Source: Diploptera punctata (Eukaryota > Arthropoda > Insecta > Blattodea > Blaberidae). From it: a stretch of 64,000 nucleotides of DNA. Within the stretch, counting starts at the first letter, position 1. The number at the start of each line of letters is the position of its first letter. Below are positions 10,827 through 21,279 of this stretch, one piece after another. The notes under the pieces are model-generated. The model made no database searches. It saw nothing but the letters and a program-made list of their open reading frames with translations, and was not told the DNA's origin. The translations under genes and the position numbers were made by a program. The stretch covers positions 1,178,001-1,242,000 of the forward strand of contig JASPKZ010010273.1 in assembly GCA_030220185.1 (NCBI GenBank). The letters are read 5' to 3'.

Positions 10827-10976
10827 ATATGTAGGTTCATTAATAATTTGATTTTATATTTCCAAATGAATAGGAGGAAGAAATAGGATTGGAAAGAAGC
10901 CCATGTGCCATATAGATAAATAATTACTAATTAATTAACTTCCTATGTACAATCGAAATTTGTTACTTAACTAGAA

Positions 10977-11003
10977 TATTATTGTCCATGGTGGACAATA
11001 ATA
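10977..11003. repeat. Perfect 12-bp-arm hairpin
   Basis: tattattgtcca / tggacaataata with a 3-base loop tgg. It lies 46 bp before the first R-family copy. It could be a decayed MITE or a chance palindrome. Confidence 0.7.
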
Positions 11004-11048
11004 ATTAGTTTTCACGCAACGAAACGTTAACGTGGTACATATTAATTA

Positions 11049-11767
11049 TCATAAGTAATGCCACGAGTGATTTCCAATTTATCTAGAGAATTTGGAAATC
11101 TAGAGTGGCATTTGTTAGGACTATTTAACGAATAAAATTAAGTTGTTTGCTCATAAATCATTATCTAAATATAGTTATTTTAAAATATTTATACGTTTAA
11201 TGTAAACGGCGATGTTTGAAAACAAATGAGAAACGTTTGTTATGCTGCATTTGTTCATCACTGCAACCAGACCATATTATTTATTGCCAAATGATCGCAA
11301 TACTGTTAGAATACACCCTAGTGGAGATAAAATGAAACACATCAAACTGTTTATAACTAACATATTAATTAATTTCTGATGTCTTATGATGTAAATATGA
11401 CAGTTATATTTTTCTGGAACGTAAATTCCTGGGAATACGTTTAAGAAAGTGCAAACAGTGGTTTCTTTTTATTGTGGTATAATCGTTTACTATGAATGTT
11501 TTTCTATTATATAATCGCAAGCAGTATCTGTTTACATTCGTGCACTATATATACTCGTACAATCTGGTAGCCGCATTTCTTAGAGAATTAGTCACTGCAA
11601 AATAATTGTCTGGCCTATTCAGAATGTTAAAAAGGAGGAGCTTGATTTTAAAGTGATAAAATTAAACTGATAAAATCGAGATGAAAAAGACTGTGATTGG
11701 TTGTAAATCAAATTTCATTGAAATGTGATTGGTCATTGACTCCCATTTATGGCATGAGTTATATAGT
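11049..11767 (+). mobile_element. R-family TIR element, copy 1 (tandem with copy 2)
   Basis: R is a roughly 430-720 bp non-coding family. In this orientation it opens with 'tcataagtaatgccacgag'. It has a hairpin formed by 'gatttccaa' and 'ttggaaatc...gtggcat', then ggactatttaacg, and it closes with 'ggcatgagttaaatagtc'. gactatttaac and gttaaatagtc are inverted, so the core is TIR-bounded. Two ATTGG motifs lie 32 bp apart near the right end (11696 and 11728). This is the fullest copy. Copy 2 begins directly at its end. Confidence 0.8.
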
Positions 11768-12471
11768 TATAAGTAATGTCACCAGTGATATCCAATTTAT
11801 CTAGATAATTTCAAAATCAAGAGTGGCATTTGTTACGACTATTTAACGAATAGAATTAAGCTGTTTACTCACAAATCATTATTTAAATATAGTTATTTTA
11901 AAATATGTATATATTTAATGTAAATGGCGTGTTTGAAAACAAATGAGAAACGATTGGTAGGCTACGCTTCATTTGCTTCTTTTGTTCGTCACTGCAACCA
12001 GATCATATTATTTGTTGCCAAAGGAACGCAATATTGTAAGAATGCACTCTAGTGGAGAAAAAATTAAACACATCAAACTGTATATTAATTCATTTCTGAT
12101 GTCCTATGGTGTAAATATGACAATTATATTTTTCTGAAAAAAAAAAATACATTTAAGAAAGTGCAAACAGTGTTTTTTTTTTTGTGGTATAATCAATTGC
12201 TACAAATGTTTTTATATTAACTCCCGCATGCGGCATGTGTTGACATTCATGCACTATATATACAATCTGATAGCCGTATTTCTTAGTGGGTCAGTCACTG
12301 CAAAATAATGCTATGGCCTAATCAGAATGTTAAAAAGGAGGTGCTTTCTTCATTATGATAAACTTTAGTTGGTAAATTCTAGGCGAAACACGACTGTGAT
12401 TGGTTGTAAATAAAAAATCATTGTAACGTGATTGGTCATTGACTCCCATTTGTGGCATGAGTTAAATAGTC
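11768..12471 (+). mobile_element. R-family TIR element, copy 2
   Basis: This repeats copy 1 end to end in the same orientation, with small indels, and finishes at gttaaatagtc. The ATTGG pair is at 12399 and 12431. The head-to-tail junction without spacer resembles the R5/R6 pair at 27.3-28.2 kb. Confidence 0.8.
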
Positions 12472-13447
12472 AAAATAAAGGCATTCCGTAAACCAGCAAA
12501 ATAGAGCCATTTGAAGTGAAAGTGAAGGCTTACTAAGAACCCAAATTTTGAAATTGTTTCTAGTAGTTGCAAATTCTGTTTCCTTGCAACGAAACTGGAT
12601 ACAAATTATTTAGTTAACAAAATAAGGATATATTCCGTAAAACAGCCATTTGAGACTATAAAAAAGGACTCGGCGAGGAATTCGCTTAGATTATGCAGCT
12701 CCTGCGTGATGGACTTTTCATTATTGTATAATGTAACGTAATAATACATGCAATCGTTTTAAAAACATGCGGGTTACTATTTCTGTTGATAAATAAGAAC
12801 CTTTGGTCAGTGTGGCGTGTAATTGTTTCTTGTGGAATAGTGGCCGTCTGGTCGTTTTCAACTTGATAAAAACTCTAAGCGTTGTAACTGTGGTCCAAGC
12901 AAAAACACGCAGTTTCAAGACATGTCGTGCGGGCTGCAGACACACCAGGACATACTGCTCTCGTTATTTGGTATTATACAACTTACCAAAGTGGATTAAT
13001 TGGCCGTCTACTTGTATGCCACAGCTTTGGTCCAGAGTTCAAGTGGATCGATATTCAATTTGGAAATTTTTCTGTTCCGAGTTTTTTTACGCAATCATAA
13101 GCCGAAATCGAATAATATGCTCAGAAATGTTTCAATAATTCTTTGAAAGGACAGAATCTTTGATCTAGATACATTACATGATAGTCATTAATAAGTAAGT
13201 AAATGAGTGAAGAGGAACGAGAACGGAGAAAAGGACAGATTTTAAATGTTAACTTTTTAAAGATTACAATACAGCATATTACGATATCCTAATCAAAGAT
13301 ATTTGCAAAGTCATTTAAACTCCCGTTACGTTTTTTGTTCGATGTGATCAAAAAAGAGAAGAAATGAATAATCAATAATAAACTAATATCTTACACTATT
13401 CCTCATCTTAGGAGAACATGCCATTAATAATAGTATTAATAATATTT
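12472..13447. other. Spacer with an unassigned 111-codon frame
   Basis: A + strand frame runs 12803..13138 and has an overlapping antisense frame at 12721..12945. I see no convincing domain. 'ccaaagtggattaattggcc' and the surrounding bases are slightly more GC-rich than average. It may be an old transposon piece, but I cannot show this. Confidence 0.4.
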
Positions 13448-13709
13448 GTCGGCCGGTGGACCAGTGGTTATGTTCCTAGCCTCTGGTTCCGAGGGTCGGG
13501 GGTTCAACCCCGGCTGGGGTTGGTGGATTTTTAGGACGGAAAAATCCAAGGAGCAAGTCCTCCGGGAGAGACTTTAAGTCGTGGGTCCCAAGTCTGAAGA
13601 TTTTCAGGCTCGTAAAAGATCCTTAATGAAGAGGCCTCTAAGCAAAATTTACCGACGCATTCATGACATATCTGAGCAAATAAGGTAACTCTAAAATAAA
13701 CTTGGTCTA
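13448..13709 (+). mobile_element. SINE-D copy
   Basis: The tRNA-like head is 'gtcggccggtggaccagtgg' with box B 'gggttcaaccccgg'. The body 'ggacggaaaaatccaagg', 'tcctccggga', 'gattttcaggctcgtaaaa' and 'aagcaaaatttaccg' is shared with 44274..44679 and 60325..60533. It abuts a LINE-A tail directly. Confidence 0.85.
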
Positions 13710-14138
13710 ATGGGTGCGAAACATGGACTCTTACTTTAAGGGAGGAAAGGAGATTACAAGTATTTGAGAATAAAGTACTTAGGAAAATTTTTAGACCAAA
13801 GATAGATGAACAGACAGGTGAATGCAGAAGACTACATAACAATGAACTACATGGTCTTTATAGGAAGCCAGATGTAATAAGAACAGTTAAGTCTCGTAGA
13901 CTGCGATGGGCGGACATGTTGCACGTATGGGGAATGGAAGCTTCTTGTAGGAAAGCCAGAGGGAAAACGCCCAGTTGGTAGACCAAGAATGAGGTGGGAG
14001 AATAAAATTAACCATGATTTGAGGGAAGTAGATTATACAGGGAATGATTGGAAAACATTATCTCAGGATAGGGATGTACGGAGAGCTTATGTCCGCGCGG
14101 CCATGAACCTACGGGTTCGATAGTGCCAGTGAGTAAGT
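13710..14138 (+). mobile_element. LINE-A 3' tail
   Basis: It starts in the GCETWTLTLREERR block and ends with 'gggttcgatagtgccagtga' plus gtaagtaagtag. Compared with copy 18284..19062 it has a deletion around the HVARMGNER block (gcgatgggcggacatg) and other indels that destroy the frame. Confidence 0.85.
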
Positions 14139-14224
14139 AAGTAGTAACTCCTTACAAAGGAGAGGCTATGGCTTAACAATGGGTTACGCTATTACATATC
14201 ATATTTAAATATTTAATATGTTTT

Positions 14225-14240
14225 AAATATTCAACTTTGT
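14225..14240. repeat. Left 16-bp TSD of the tRNA inverted-repeat block
   Basis: aaatattcaactttgt occurs here and again at 14800..14815, bracketing the inverted repeat. Confidence 0.75.
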
Positions 14241-14303
14241 TTTTATTATTGATTTCGTACATCTCAATGATGGATAAATCATATTTGAAGAGAAAAATTA
14301 TAC

Positions 14304-14376
14304 GCTCAGACCGGGACTTGAACCCGGGACCCTTGGTTCTCTAGACCAAGTGCTCTACCAACTGAGCTACCTGAGC
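14304..14376 (-). tRNA. tRNA-like gene, left arm; anticodon position reads AGA
   Basis: The 73-nt gene folds with a 7-bp acceptor stem (GCTCAGG/TCTGAGC, one G-T pair), a 4-bp D stem GCTC/GAGC, an anticodon stem TTGGT/ACCAA with loop CTAGAGA, and a T stem CCGGG/CCCGG with loop TTCAAGT. Box A (TAGCTCAGTTGG) and box B (GGTTCAAGTCC) are near consensus. A T5 Pol III terminator follows on this strand (complement of 14293..14297). It is odd in having one extra nucleotide between the D and anticodon stems (or a 9-nt loop), and an AGA anticodon (nominally Ser) without the long variable arm of Ser tRNAs. It is either a divergent tRNA or a tRNA-derived repeat head. The isotype is not assigned. Confidence 0.65.
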
Positions 14377-14709
14377 AAGTACCGATCTAAACGCAAATCT
14401 TTCTCTATATACATTGTAATTCCCATCCACCAAATGCTGTGAAGCCATGCTTCTATCTTGCAAATGGCGGCTCCTTTATTAAGAAGACATATTTGGGAAT
14501 TATACATTACAGCCAGTACGGCTTTTTCCAAGTTTTTATTATTGATTTCGTACATCTCAATGATGCCGTACTGGCTGTAATGTATAATTCCCAAATATGT
14601 CTTCTTAATAAAGGAGCCGCCATTTGCAAGATAGAAGATGGCTTCACAGCATTTGGTGGATGGGAATTACAATGTATATAGAGAAAGATTTGCGTTTAGA
14701 TCGGTACTT

Positions 14710-14782
14710 GCTCAGGTAGCTCAGTTGGTAGAGCACTTGGTCTAGAGAACCAAGGGTCCCGGGTTCAAGTCCCGGTCTGAGC
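14710..14782 (+). tRNA. tRNA-like gene, right arm; identical to the left copy
   Basis: This is base-for-base the same 73-nt cloverleaf as 14304..14376 in opposite orientation. TTTTT at 14789..14793 is a good Pol III terminator. The two genes are transcribed divergently from a shared central region. No CCA is encoded, as expected for a eukaryotic gene. The same doubts about isotype apply. Confidence 0.65.
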
Positions 14783-14815
14783 GTATAATTTTTCTCTTCA
14801 AATATTCAACTTTGT

Positions 14816-15899
14816 GTTCAATTTATATTTGAGATAGTAATTATGATTTTTCTTTATACTAAAATATTACTTTTATAATTATTGTTTTCTGTTTGTTGGA
14901 AATTTTAACAGTTATAGTCACTAGTAGAACAACAATGGATACACATGCATATCTATGACTTAATTCTCATACGTCCCAAATATAAATAAGTTTTTTAAGG
15001 TCTATAGGCCCTACATGAACATGAACAGCATTCGTAATTATAACAGCAGAGAGAATGTGGATTGAAGTAACTTAAGGGAAGGTACAGAGAACACAACAGA
15101 AATGTGTAGGTGATGATGGTGTTGACTCTTGTGATGTTTTGTGGTGTCGAGGTGTTAGTCAAAAGCTTTATGTTTTCTCCTCTCAGCACTGCATAAGTTA
15201 TAGAGGCGAACAATGGAAATTTGGTTAGAGCTTGAAATGGTTAGGGGAGGGCTTGCTGGGATTCAAGAAGACAGAAGATCTCTGGAGGGGTGGGATTCTT
15301 CTACCCCTTCCACCCCCGTCTTACATAGCCTTCATTGTGATATATGTTCTGAGTCCCCGCAAATACACACATACACAAGAGGAAAAAGAATAAGAAAAAA
15401 GGGGGGTCAGAAATGTCGACGACCTAACAGACCGACCGACCCGTCGGTAAAAAAGTGAAACCCTCACATTTATAATCATTATTTGCACATCGCCGTCAGC
15501 TTGCGGTGGCATCTTGTAAAGGGGAACTGGAGGAAAAATAGGCGGAGATGAAGACGAGAAGGAAGGTGACGCCAGGATCTTTGTATTGAGGTTAAAGAGT
15601 TCCTTCTTTTATGTTTGAGAATGACTGATACTTACAGAAGGAAAAACCTGACCTTTCCCTCAAAAAGTCTGTCGTGTCATTTTCAGGGAAGTTAATTTTA
15701 TACCTTGAACAAAAATAATTTAGTATTAATATAGGCCTATGTGCAATAAAATGAACTGCATTTTATTCACTGTCTAAAATCAATTTTACTGATTTCCTTT
15801 CTATATTGTGTTTTATTTCTTATAGTGGGTTTGGTCATATATATATTTTTTTCACAGATAGCCAGCTAAAGATGCTCTTTAATATCTGAGCTAATTCGT
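14816..15899. other. Spacer with a GC-richer, purine-rich patch
   Basis: About 15220..15600 is richer in G than the surroundings and holds an 81-codon + frame (15213..15458). That frame ends Lys/Arg/Pro-rich and has no recognised domain. No splice or promoter evidence was found. The rest is AT-rich. Confidence 0.4.
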
Positions 15900-16055
15900 G
15901 ACACGATTCAAAGCTAAGAGTGAATGAACAAGCTAATTTTGGCCAATGACCTTTTATTTCAAGCTTTAGGTCCATTAGTGTACTTTAAATTTATGACACG
16001 GGACATAAGCCCTTCCGAAGAAAGCCATACTCAACGTATTATGTCCTGAGAAAGT
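15900..16055 (-). repeat. Dispersed repeat family G, copy 2 (antisense)
   Basis: On the minus strand 'gttgagtatggctttcttcg' then 'gggcttatgtccc' and 'cataaattta' parallels 8525..8670. It is degraded. Confidence 0.4.
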
Positions 16056-16357
16056 TTGAATGTGCCATCCTCATATCGGGAGACTGTTTCACTACAAGTT
16101 TTCTAATGCTGCTATGCTCAATATGTTCAAATTTTAATTAGCTGATGTTAATTAATTCTCACTTTGGAATAAAAACTTAATATATTTATTAGGACTTTTA
16201 AGTACGGTAATATGTAAAAATAATAAATATTCACGAGCATACCCTAAGGAACAAGAATAAAGAGTAATACCGCAACATTATGTTTTCGATTGAATTTATA
16301 ATTGCACATAATGCGAGGGGTATGATTACAAATTTTATTAATTTATGATTTGTAGGA

Positions 16358-16525
16358 GCACGCCGTAGCGTAGTGGTTAAGGCACTGCGCTACAAGCCGG
16401 AAGGTCGAGGGTTCAAGTCCCGGTGGGGTCAGGATTTTTAAACTGAAAAGTGGGAGCCTTAACCTCCCACTACCCCAAGGGCCTCCTGAGGCCTGTTGTG
16501 GGATTACTTTACTTTACTTTTATAT
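16358..16525 (+). mobile_element. SINE-A copy with central deletion
   Basis: The head 'gcacgccgtagcgtagtgg' with 'gggttcaagtcccgg' is intact. The body jumps from 'ggatttttaaactga' straight to 'aaagtgggagccttaacctc', then the ctttactttactttt tail. About 120 bp of the middle is absent compared with 55445..55747. Confidence 0.85.
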
Positions 16526-16623
16526 AAAATAAGTCAATACTATTTAGTTTACTGACTTCAATCATATTGAATTATTTTGATATGCACACAGATATTTAAA
16601 TACGGGTAATAGGAGGGCTCTAT

Positions 16624-17343
16624 GAAAAAAACTAAATATATGGTCACATGTAGGAATTCATTATATAATGGAAATGGACAGCTAATGACAAATGAGGGAA
16701 ATTTTGAGGAAGTGGCTGAATTCAAATACCTAGGAACAATAATCACAAATAGGAATGAGATACACAAAGAAATTAAACATAGGCTCAATTCTGGAAATGC
16801 GTGCTAGTATGCATTGCAGAGACTCTTGATATCCCAACTCCTTTCAAAAAACGTTAAACTGAAAATATAAAAAACTATTATTCTACCAGTTATATTATAT
16901 GGATGCGAAACATGGACTCTTACTTTAAGGGAGGAAAGGAGATTACAAGTATTTGAGAATAAAGTACTTAGGAAAATTTTTGGACCAAAGAGAGATGAAC
17001 AGACAGGAGAATGGAGAAGACTACATAACAATGAACTACATACTCTTTATAGGAAGCCAGATATAATAAGAACAGTTAAGTCTCGTAGACTGCGATGGGC
17101 GGACATGTTGCACGTATGGGGAATGAAAGACTTGTATGGAAGGTTCTTGTAGGAAAGCCAGAGGGAAAGCGCCCAGTTGGTAGACCAAGAATGAGGTGGG
17201 AGAATAACATTAACTATGATTTGAGGGAAGTAGATTATACAGGGAATGATTGGAAAGTATTAGCTCAGGATAGGGATGTATGGAGAGCATATGTCCGCGC
17301 GGCCATGAACCTACGGGTTCGATAGTGCCAGTGAGTAAGTAAG
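16624..17343 (+). mobile_element. LINE-A copy (5'-truncated) with 17-bp TSD
   Basis: This 720-bp insertion is flanked by taataggagggctctat (16607..16623 and 17344..17360). It ends 'ggttcgatagtgccagtgag' plus taagtaag. It encodes, in pieces, KTKYMVTCRNS, EEVAEFKYLGTIITN and the GKPEGKRPVGRPRMRW block, ending YVRAAMNLRVR. These lie C-terminal to the RT active site, so the insertion came from heavily truncated target-primed reverse transcription. The product is broken by a stop after SGNAC and by a frameshift at gcgatgggcggacatg. The family appears related to RTE/BovB- or Jockey-type LINEs; exact clade unresolved. Confidence 0.92.
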
Positions 17344-17407
17344 TAATAGGAGGGCTCTATATTTTCAGTGCCATTACATATTCATAATTTGTTTTACTTT
17401 TTGTCAG

Positions 17408-17427
17408 TAACATTACTAGTAATGTTA
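17408..17427. repeat. 20-bp perfect palindrome
   Basis: taacattact/agtaatgtta, just downstream of the LINE-A TSD. Confidence 0.8.
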
Positions 17428-17837
17428 TTAATACGAAGCGAAGTATATTTTCAGATAATCACCGGCAGCGTCATTGCAACAGTTTTGGAGAACACGCTAT
17501 TCATACTGTATTTAGTTTGACCACGCGTCATTGTGAGAATTTCAAACTGGGATATATTTCGTATTACTATATCAATTTATTTCCGGCCTTCTGTGTTTCT
17601 TAGGATTTACGACGATTTATAGGCTTACAATAGGTCTAATATGATTAATTAATATTTGGAGACATTTACGAGTCATAATGGATCAAACTTAGTTTTTGCA
17701 TGTCTACAAATTAGGCTCAACTCATCCATTTGTATTCGGCGAATCCAATCCCAAATTAAAGTGATCTTTCTTAAGGTTTACAAAACATATAAGTCAAATT
17801 TAATAGAAACTGAGAACAGTAGATTAGTGAAGAAAGT

Positions 17838-17977
17838 ATGTGACTGAACACCTCAGCAGAAAAGGCCATTAGGAAGACCACAACTACGATGGAAGGATGT
17901 CACCATACCCCGGACCTGTAGTGAATGAACACGCAACAAGCTGCCAGCTTTCATGCGTAGAGGAAGAAGAAGAAGAA
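17838..17977 (+). mobile_element. LINE-C 3' remnant with (GAA)n-like tail
   Basis: 'agaaaaggccattaggaaga' reads KRPLGRPQLRWKD, the LINE C-terminal GRP.LRW.D signature. The sequence ends in a gaggaagaagaagaag tail, as for LINEs with simple 3' repeats. It differs from LINE-A and LINE-B. Confidence 0.55.
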
Positions 17978-18283
17978 AACTTTTATATAGGCCTACGTTA
18001 TGTAGGAGACGCACATAGGGGGAGAAGCTACATATAAACATTTAAGACTTAATTTCTTACAATACGCAGGCAAAATAAATTACTTCCCTTGTTTGCAAAA
18101 CGATTATATTTTAGATGAAAATGAATTCGTATTACAAAAAATATGTTTATAGTAAAACATTTAGAACAGTATTATTACTAAGATGCGTATTTATTGTTAA
18201 TATTTATCTTCTTCTAGCGTTAAAGGCAACTACAAGTAGAATATTTTTATTTTGAAATTCCTTGAGGAATACTGCATCTCAAG

Positions 18284-19062
18284 CAACACGCACACACTAT
18301 TGAGTAACACTAAGAAATTAGGACTGGAAGTAAATATCACTAAAACTAAATATATGGTCACACGTAGAAATTCAGTATATAATGGAAATGGACAGCTAAT
18401 GACAAATGAGGGAAATTTTGAGGAAGTGGCTGAATTCAAATACCTAGGAACAATAATCACAAATAGGAATGAGATGCACAAAGAAATTAAACATAGGCTC
18501 AATTCTGGAAATGCATGCTATTATGCATTACAGAGACTCTTGATATCCTAACTCCTTTCAAAAAACGTTAAGCTGAAAATATATAAAACTATTATTCTAC
18601 CAGTTATATTATATGGGTGCGAAACATGGACTCTTACTTTAAGGGAGGAAAGGAGATTACGAGTATTTGAGAATAAAGTTCTTAGGAAAATTTTTGGACA
18701 AAGAGAGATGAACAGACAGGTGAATGGAGAAGACTACATAACAATGAACTACATGGTCTTTATAGGAAGCCAGATATAATAAGAACAGTTAAGTCTCGTA
18801 GACTGCGATGGGCAGGACATGTTGCACGTATGGGGAATGAAAGACGTGCATGGAAGCTTCTTGTAGGAAAGCCAGAGGGAAAACGCCCAGTTGGTAGGCC
18901 AAGAATGAGGTGGGAGAACAACATTAACTATGATTTGAGGGAAGTAGATTATACAGGGAATGATTGGAAAGCATTAGCTCAGGATAGGGATGTATGGAGA
19001 GCTTATGTCCGCGCGGCCATGTACCTTCGGGTTCGATAGTGCCAGTGAGTAAGTAAGTAAGT
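18284..19062 (+). mobile_element. LINE-A copy, longest uninterrupted, with 15-bp TSD
   Basis: This 779-bp insertion is flanked by atactgcatctcaag (18269..18283 and 19063..19077). The encoded pieces, in order, are LGLEVNITKTKYMVTRRNS, EEVAEFKYLGTIITNRNE, HRLNSGNACYYALQRLL, then a stop, LPVILYGCETWTLTLREERR, a frameshift at FG/QRE, RRLRWAGHVARMGNERRAWK, GKPEGKRPVGRPRMRW and DRDVWRAYVRAAM. The KTK and FKYLG motifs belong to the region following RT motif E/thumb. The 3' tail is (gtaa)n. It is the best local reference for the family. Confidence 0.92.
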
Positions 19063-19077
19063 ATACTGCATCTCAAG

Positions 19078-19751
19078 ATTCTTTACTGCGAAATTCTGCA
19101 GATGCCTACAACTCAACAGTCTGGAGACCAAACTTCGATTTACTATAATCATAAACATTATATATGAATACACGTGTCATCCGGATAACGGGATGGTGAA
19201 AACTAAAACATGATCCAAATCTCAGAAAATAGATAAGTTAATTGCAAGAGGTTTAGGAATGTTGCAGATGGCTGAGAGCCAAGCAATCTTGCACCTGTTG
19301 TAGCATGAAAATACAGCTTATAATATATCATTACTCATTATACAGGTAATAGGCTGTGAAACAGATGTGTCTCCTCCCTCAATTAAGACCACCCTCGCAT
19401 ATGCTGTTAGGGACATTTGGCATACTTTGTTGGAGTACATTGTCCTCGGATGTGAAACCAATTCTGCCAGAAAATAACCTGCAATTTAACCATACAGAGA
19501 TAAAAATTGATTTATGCACGGATTTAATTTTAAATTATCCTGAACAAGTACTTATGGTTTAATGTAGATCAGATTTTATTGAGAGGTGGATGAACTTAAA
19601 AGAGGTAATCTCACAGTTTTTTTTTTAGGGATACAGCTAGGATTATGACTTTTCTTTTTCTTGAAAGTAATTTTCCACATATTCAAAAATAATTCACGAC
19701 TATCTGTCTTATGTCTATGCTCAGATATGTAGGCCTAAGAATAACTCTAAT
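19078..19751. other. AT-rich spacer
   Basis: No gene or repeat recognised. A TAGGCCTA lies at 19730. Confidence 0.5.
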
Positions 19752-20020
19752 TAATTAACTAACTCACTGGTTCTATCGAACCAGTAGGTTAATGGCCGCG
19801 TGGACATAAGCTGTCCATATATCCCTCTCCTGGGCAAATATTTTCCAGTCATCCCCTGTATAATCTACTTCCCTCAAATCGTGGTTAATATTATTCTCCT
19901 ATCTCAGTCTTGGTCTGCTATCAACTGGGCGTTTTCCCTCTGGTTTTCCTACAAGAAGCTTCCATGCATCTTTCATTCCCCAATCGTGCCACATGTCCTA
20001 CCCACCGCCATCTACGAGAC
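19752..20020 (-). mobile_element. LINE-A 3' tail (antisense)
   Basis: In antisense it begins with the tail 'aactaactcactgg', continues with 'tctatcgaacc' and 'ccgcgtggacataagct', and extends to 'tctacgagac'. It encodes the same RT C-terminal segment with several substitutions and is 5'-truncated. Confidence 0.85.
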
Positions 20021-21279
20021 CTATATTTTCCAGATATGTATGAATACAGATATTATTGGTCACGTGTTCATAGTTAAGTGAGCAAAGGAATACTAGTAAC
20101 AGCTATTACTTTTCTTTGTTAATATGGATTGTATTTGCTTACACATTATTTTATAATCAATGTGGTGAGGTCTGGACCATCTGAACAGAAAATAAACGAA
20201 GCCTTCTAATAGGCTGAAATAACGTATCGTATTATATGAATCACAATTCTATTGTTATTTTAATTTCGAAATTATTTTATTTACCCGCATTTTGTTAAAG
20301 TGGAAATATTCAAAAGAGATACTTTTAAAATATAAATTATTTATTATAATTGTTGCCAACATAGTTATTTGATTTGAACATTTGGAAATGCAACAATACT
20401 GTTTTCTTCTTGGTGAAGTTCAATTTGAGCAATAGTTGAACGCAATTCTTGAATTACACGATTTTTTGTTAGATTTTTTATGTTAGAATTTTCAGATATG
20501 TTCAGCTTAAACCGAAGCAATTTATTGATAGCAAACTTCATTTTGGATAATGTATAATATGCTAAATAATATCCAATATAACAATAGGAGTTCTAATAAT
20601 GCCATGGTAATGATTATTCATTTGAAACGTCGCTATTGCTTTTTGTCGGTGTACAATCTTTATAATAGGCCTATTAATATTAATACATTTTCACAATTTA
20701 TTATATAAGGCTAAGTAGCTACTTTAAGAACTACGGCACAGTCTATTAGATCACGAAATAAATAAATAACATTATTTAAAATATCTCCATTTCAGAATAT
20801 CTCATACATAGGCCTACATATAAAATCGGCCTCGGCATGTTAAAAATAATAGATAATTCCGGAATAAAAGTTCTATTTTTTTACTATGAGGAATAAAGTA
20901 GTCATGATGTTTTAAAATTAATATTAGAACTGATATGAACTGTGGTTATTGATTTATGAATTTCATTAATCTCTTTATTCCTCTAACAGATGCATAAGAC
21001 ATCCACCAAACGCAACTATTGTATGACATTACTTCACTTATTTCCATGCTTTTCCTTCCTATGCAATTCCGTCAGTAACAGTTCATCACAAATCTGTTTC
21101 GGTCCACTGCCATTCCCTTGAGGATTCCAATTTAATCACATGTCTCGTTGATTTTTCTTAATGCATCTTATCCATTTCCGTTATTTCTACTTTATTTCTA
21201 GGGCTGTTTATTTCATTAAACTAAATAGAAATTTAGTAACATGATAATTTAAAATGAACACGAAACAAGTATAAATATA
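20021..21279. other. AT-rich spacer
   Basis: No gene recognised. It contains two TAGGCCTA palindromes (20666 and 20809). Confidence 0.5.

Larger units (their letters stand above)
14281..14805. repeat. 242-bp inverted repeat carrying two tRNA-like genes
   Basis: The left arm 14281..14522 and right arm 14565..14805 are identical except for one extra G in the left arm (gccatgcttc versus gccatcttc). The 42-bp spacer repeats, in direct orientation, 34 bp that also lie just left of the block (14239..14272 and 14532..14565). Near-perfect arm identity indicates a very recent event or ongoing gene conversion. The arms hold one tRNA-like gene each, pointing outwards. Confidence 0.9.

Noticed and set aside
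11049..12471. Pair of LTRs of a retrotransposon
   Set aside because: Two similar ~700-bp direct repeats are adjacent with nothing between, lack TG..CA ends, and recur singly and inverted elsewhere.
12803..13138. 111-codon frame as a DUF4817-like piece
   Set aside because: I tried to match it to the mariner N-terminal domain in both strands, but the similarity was too weak to support.
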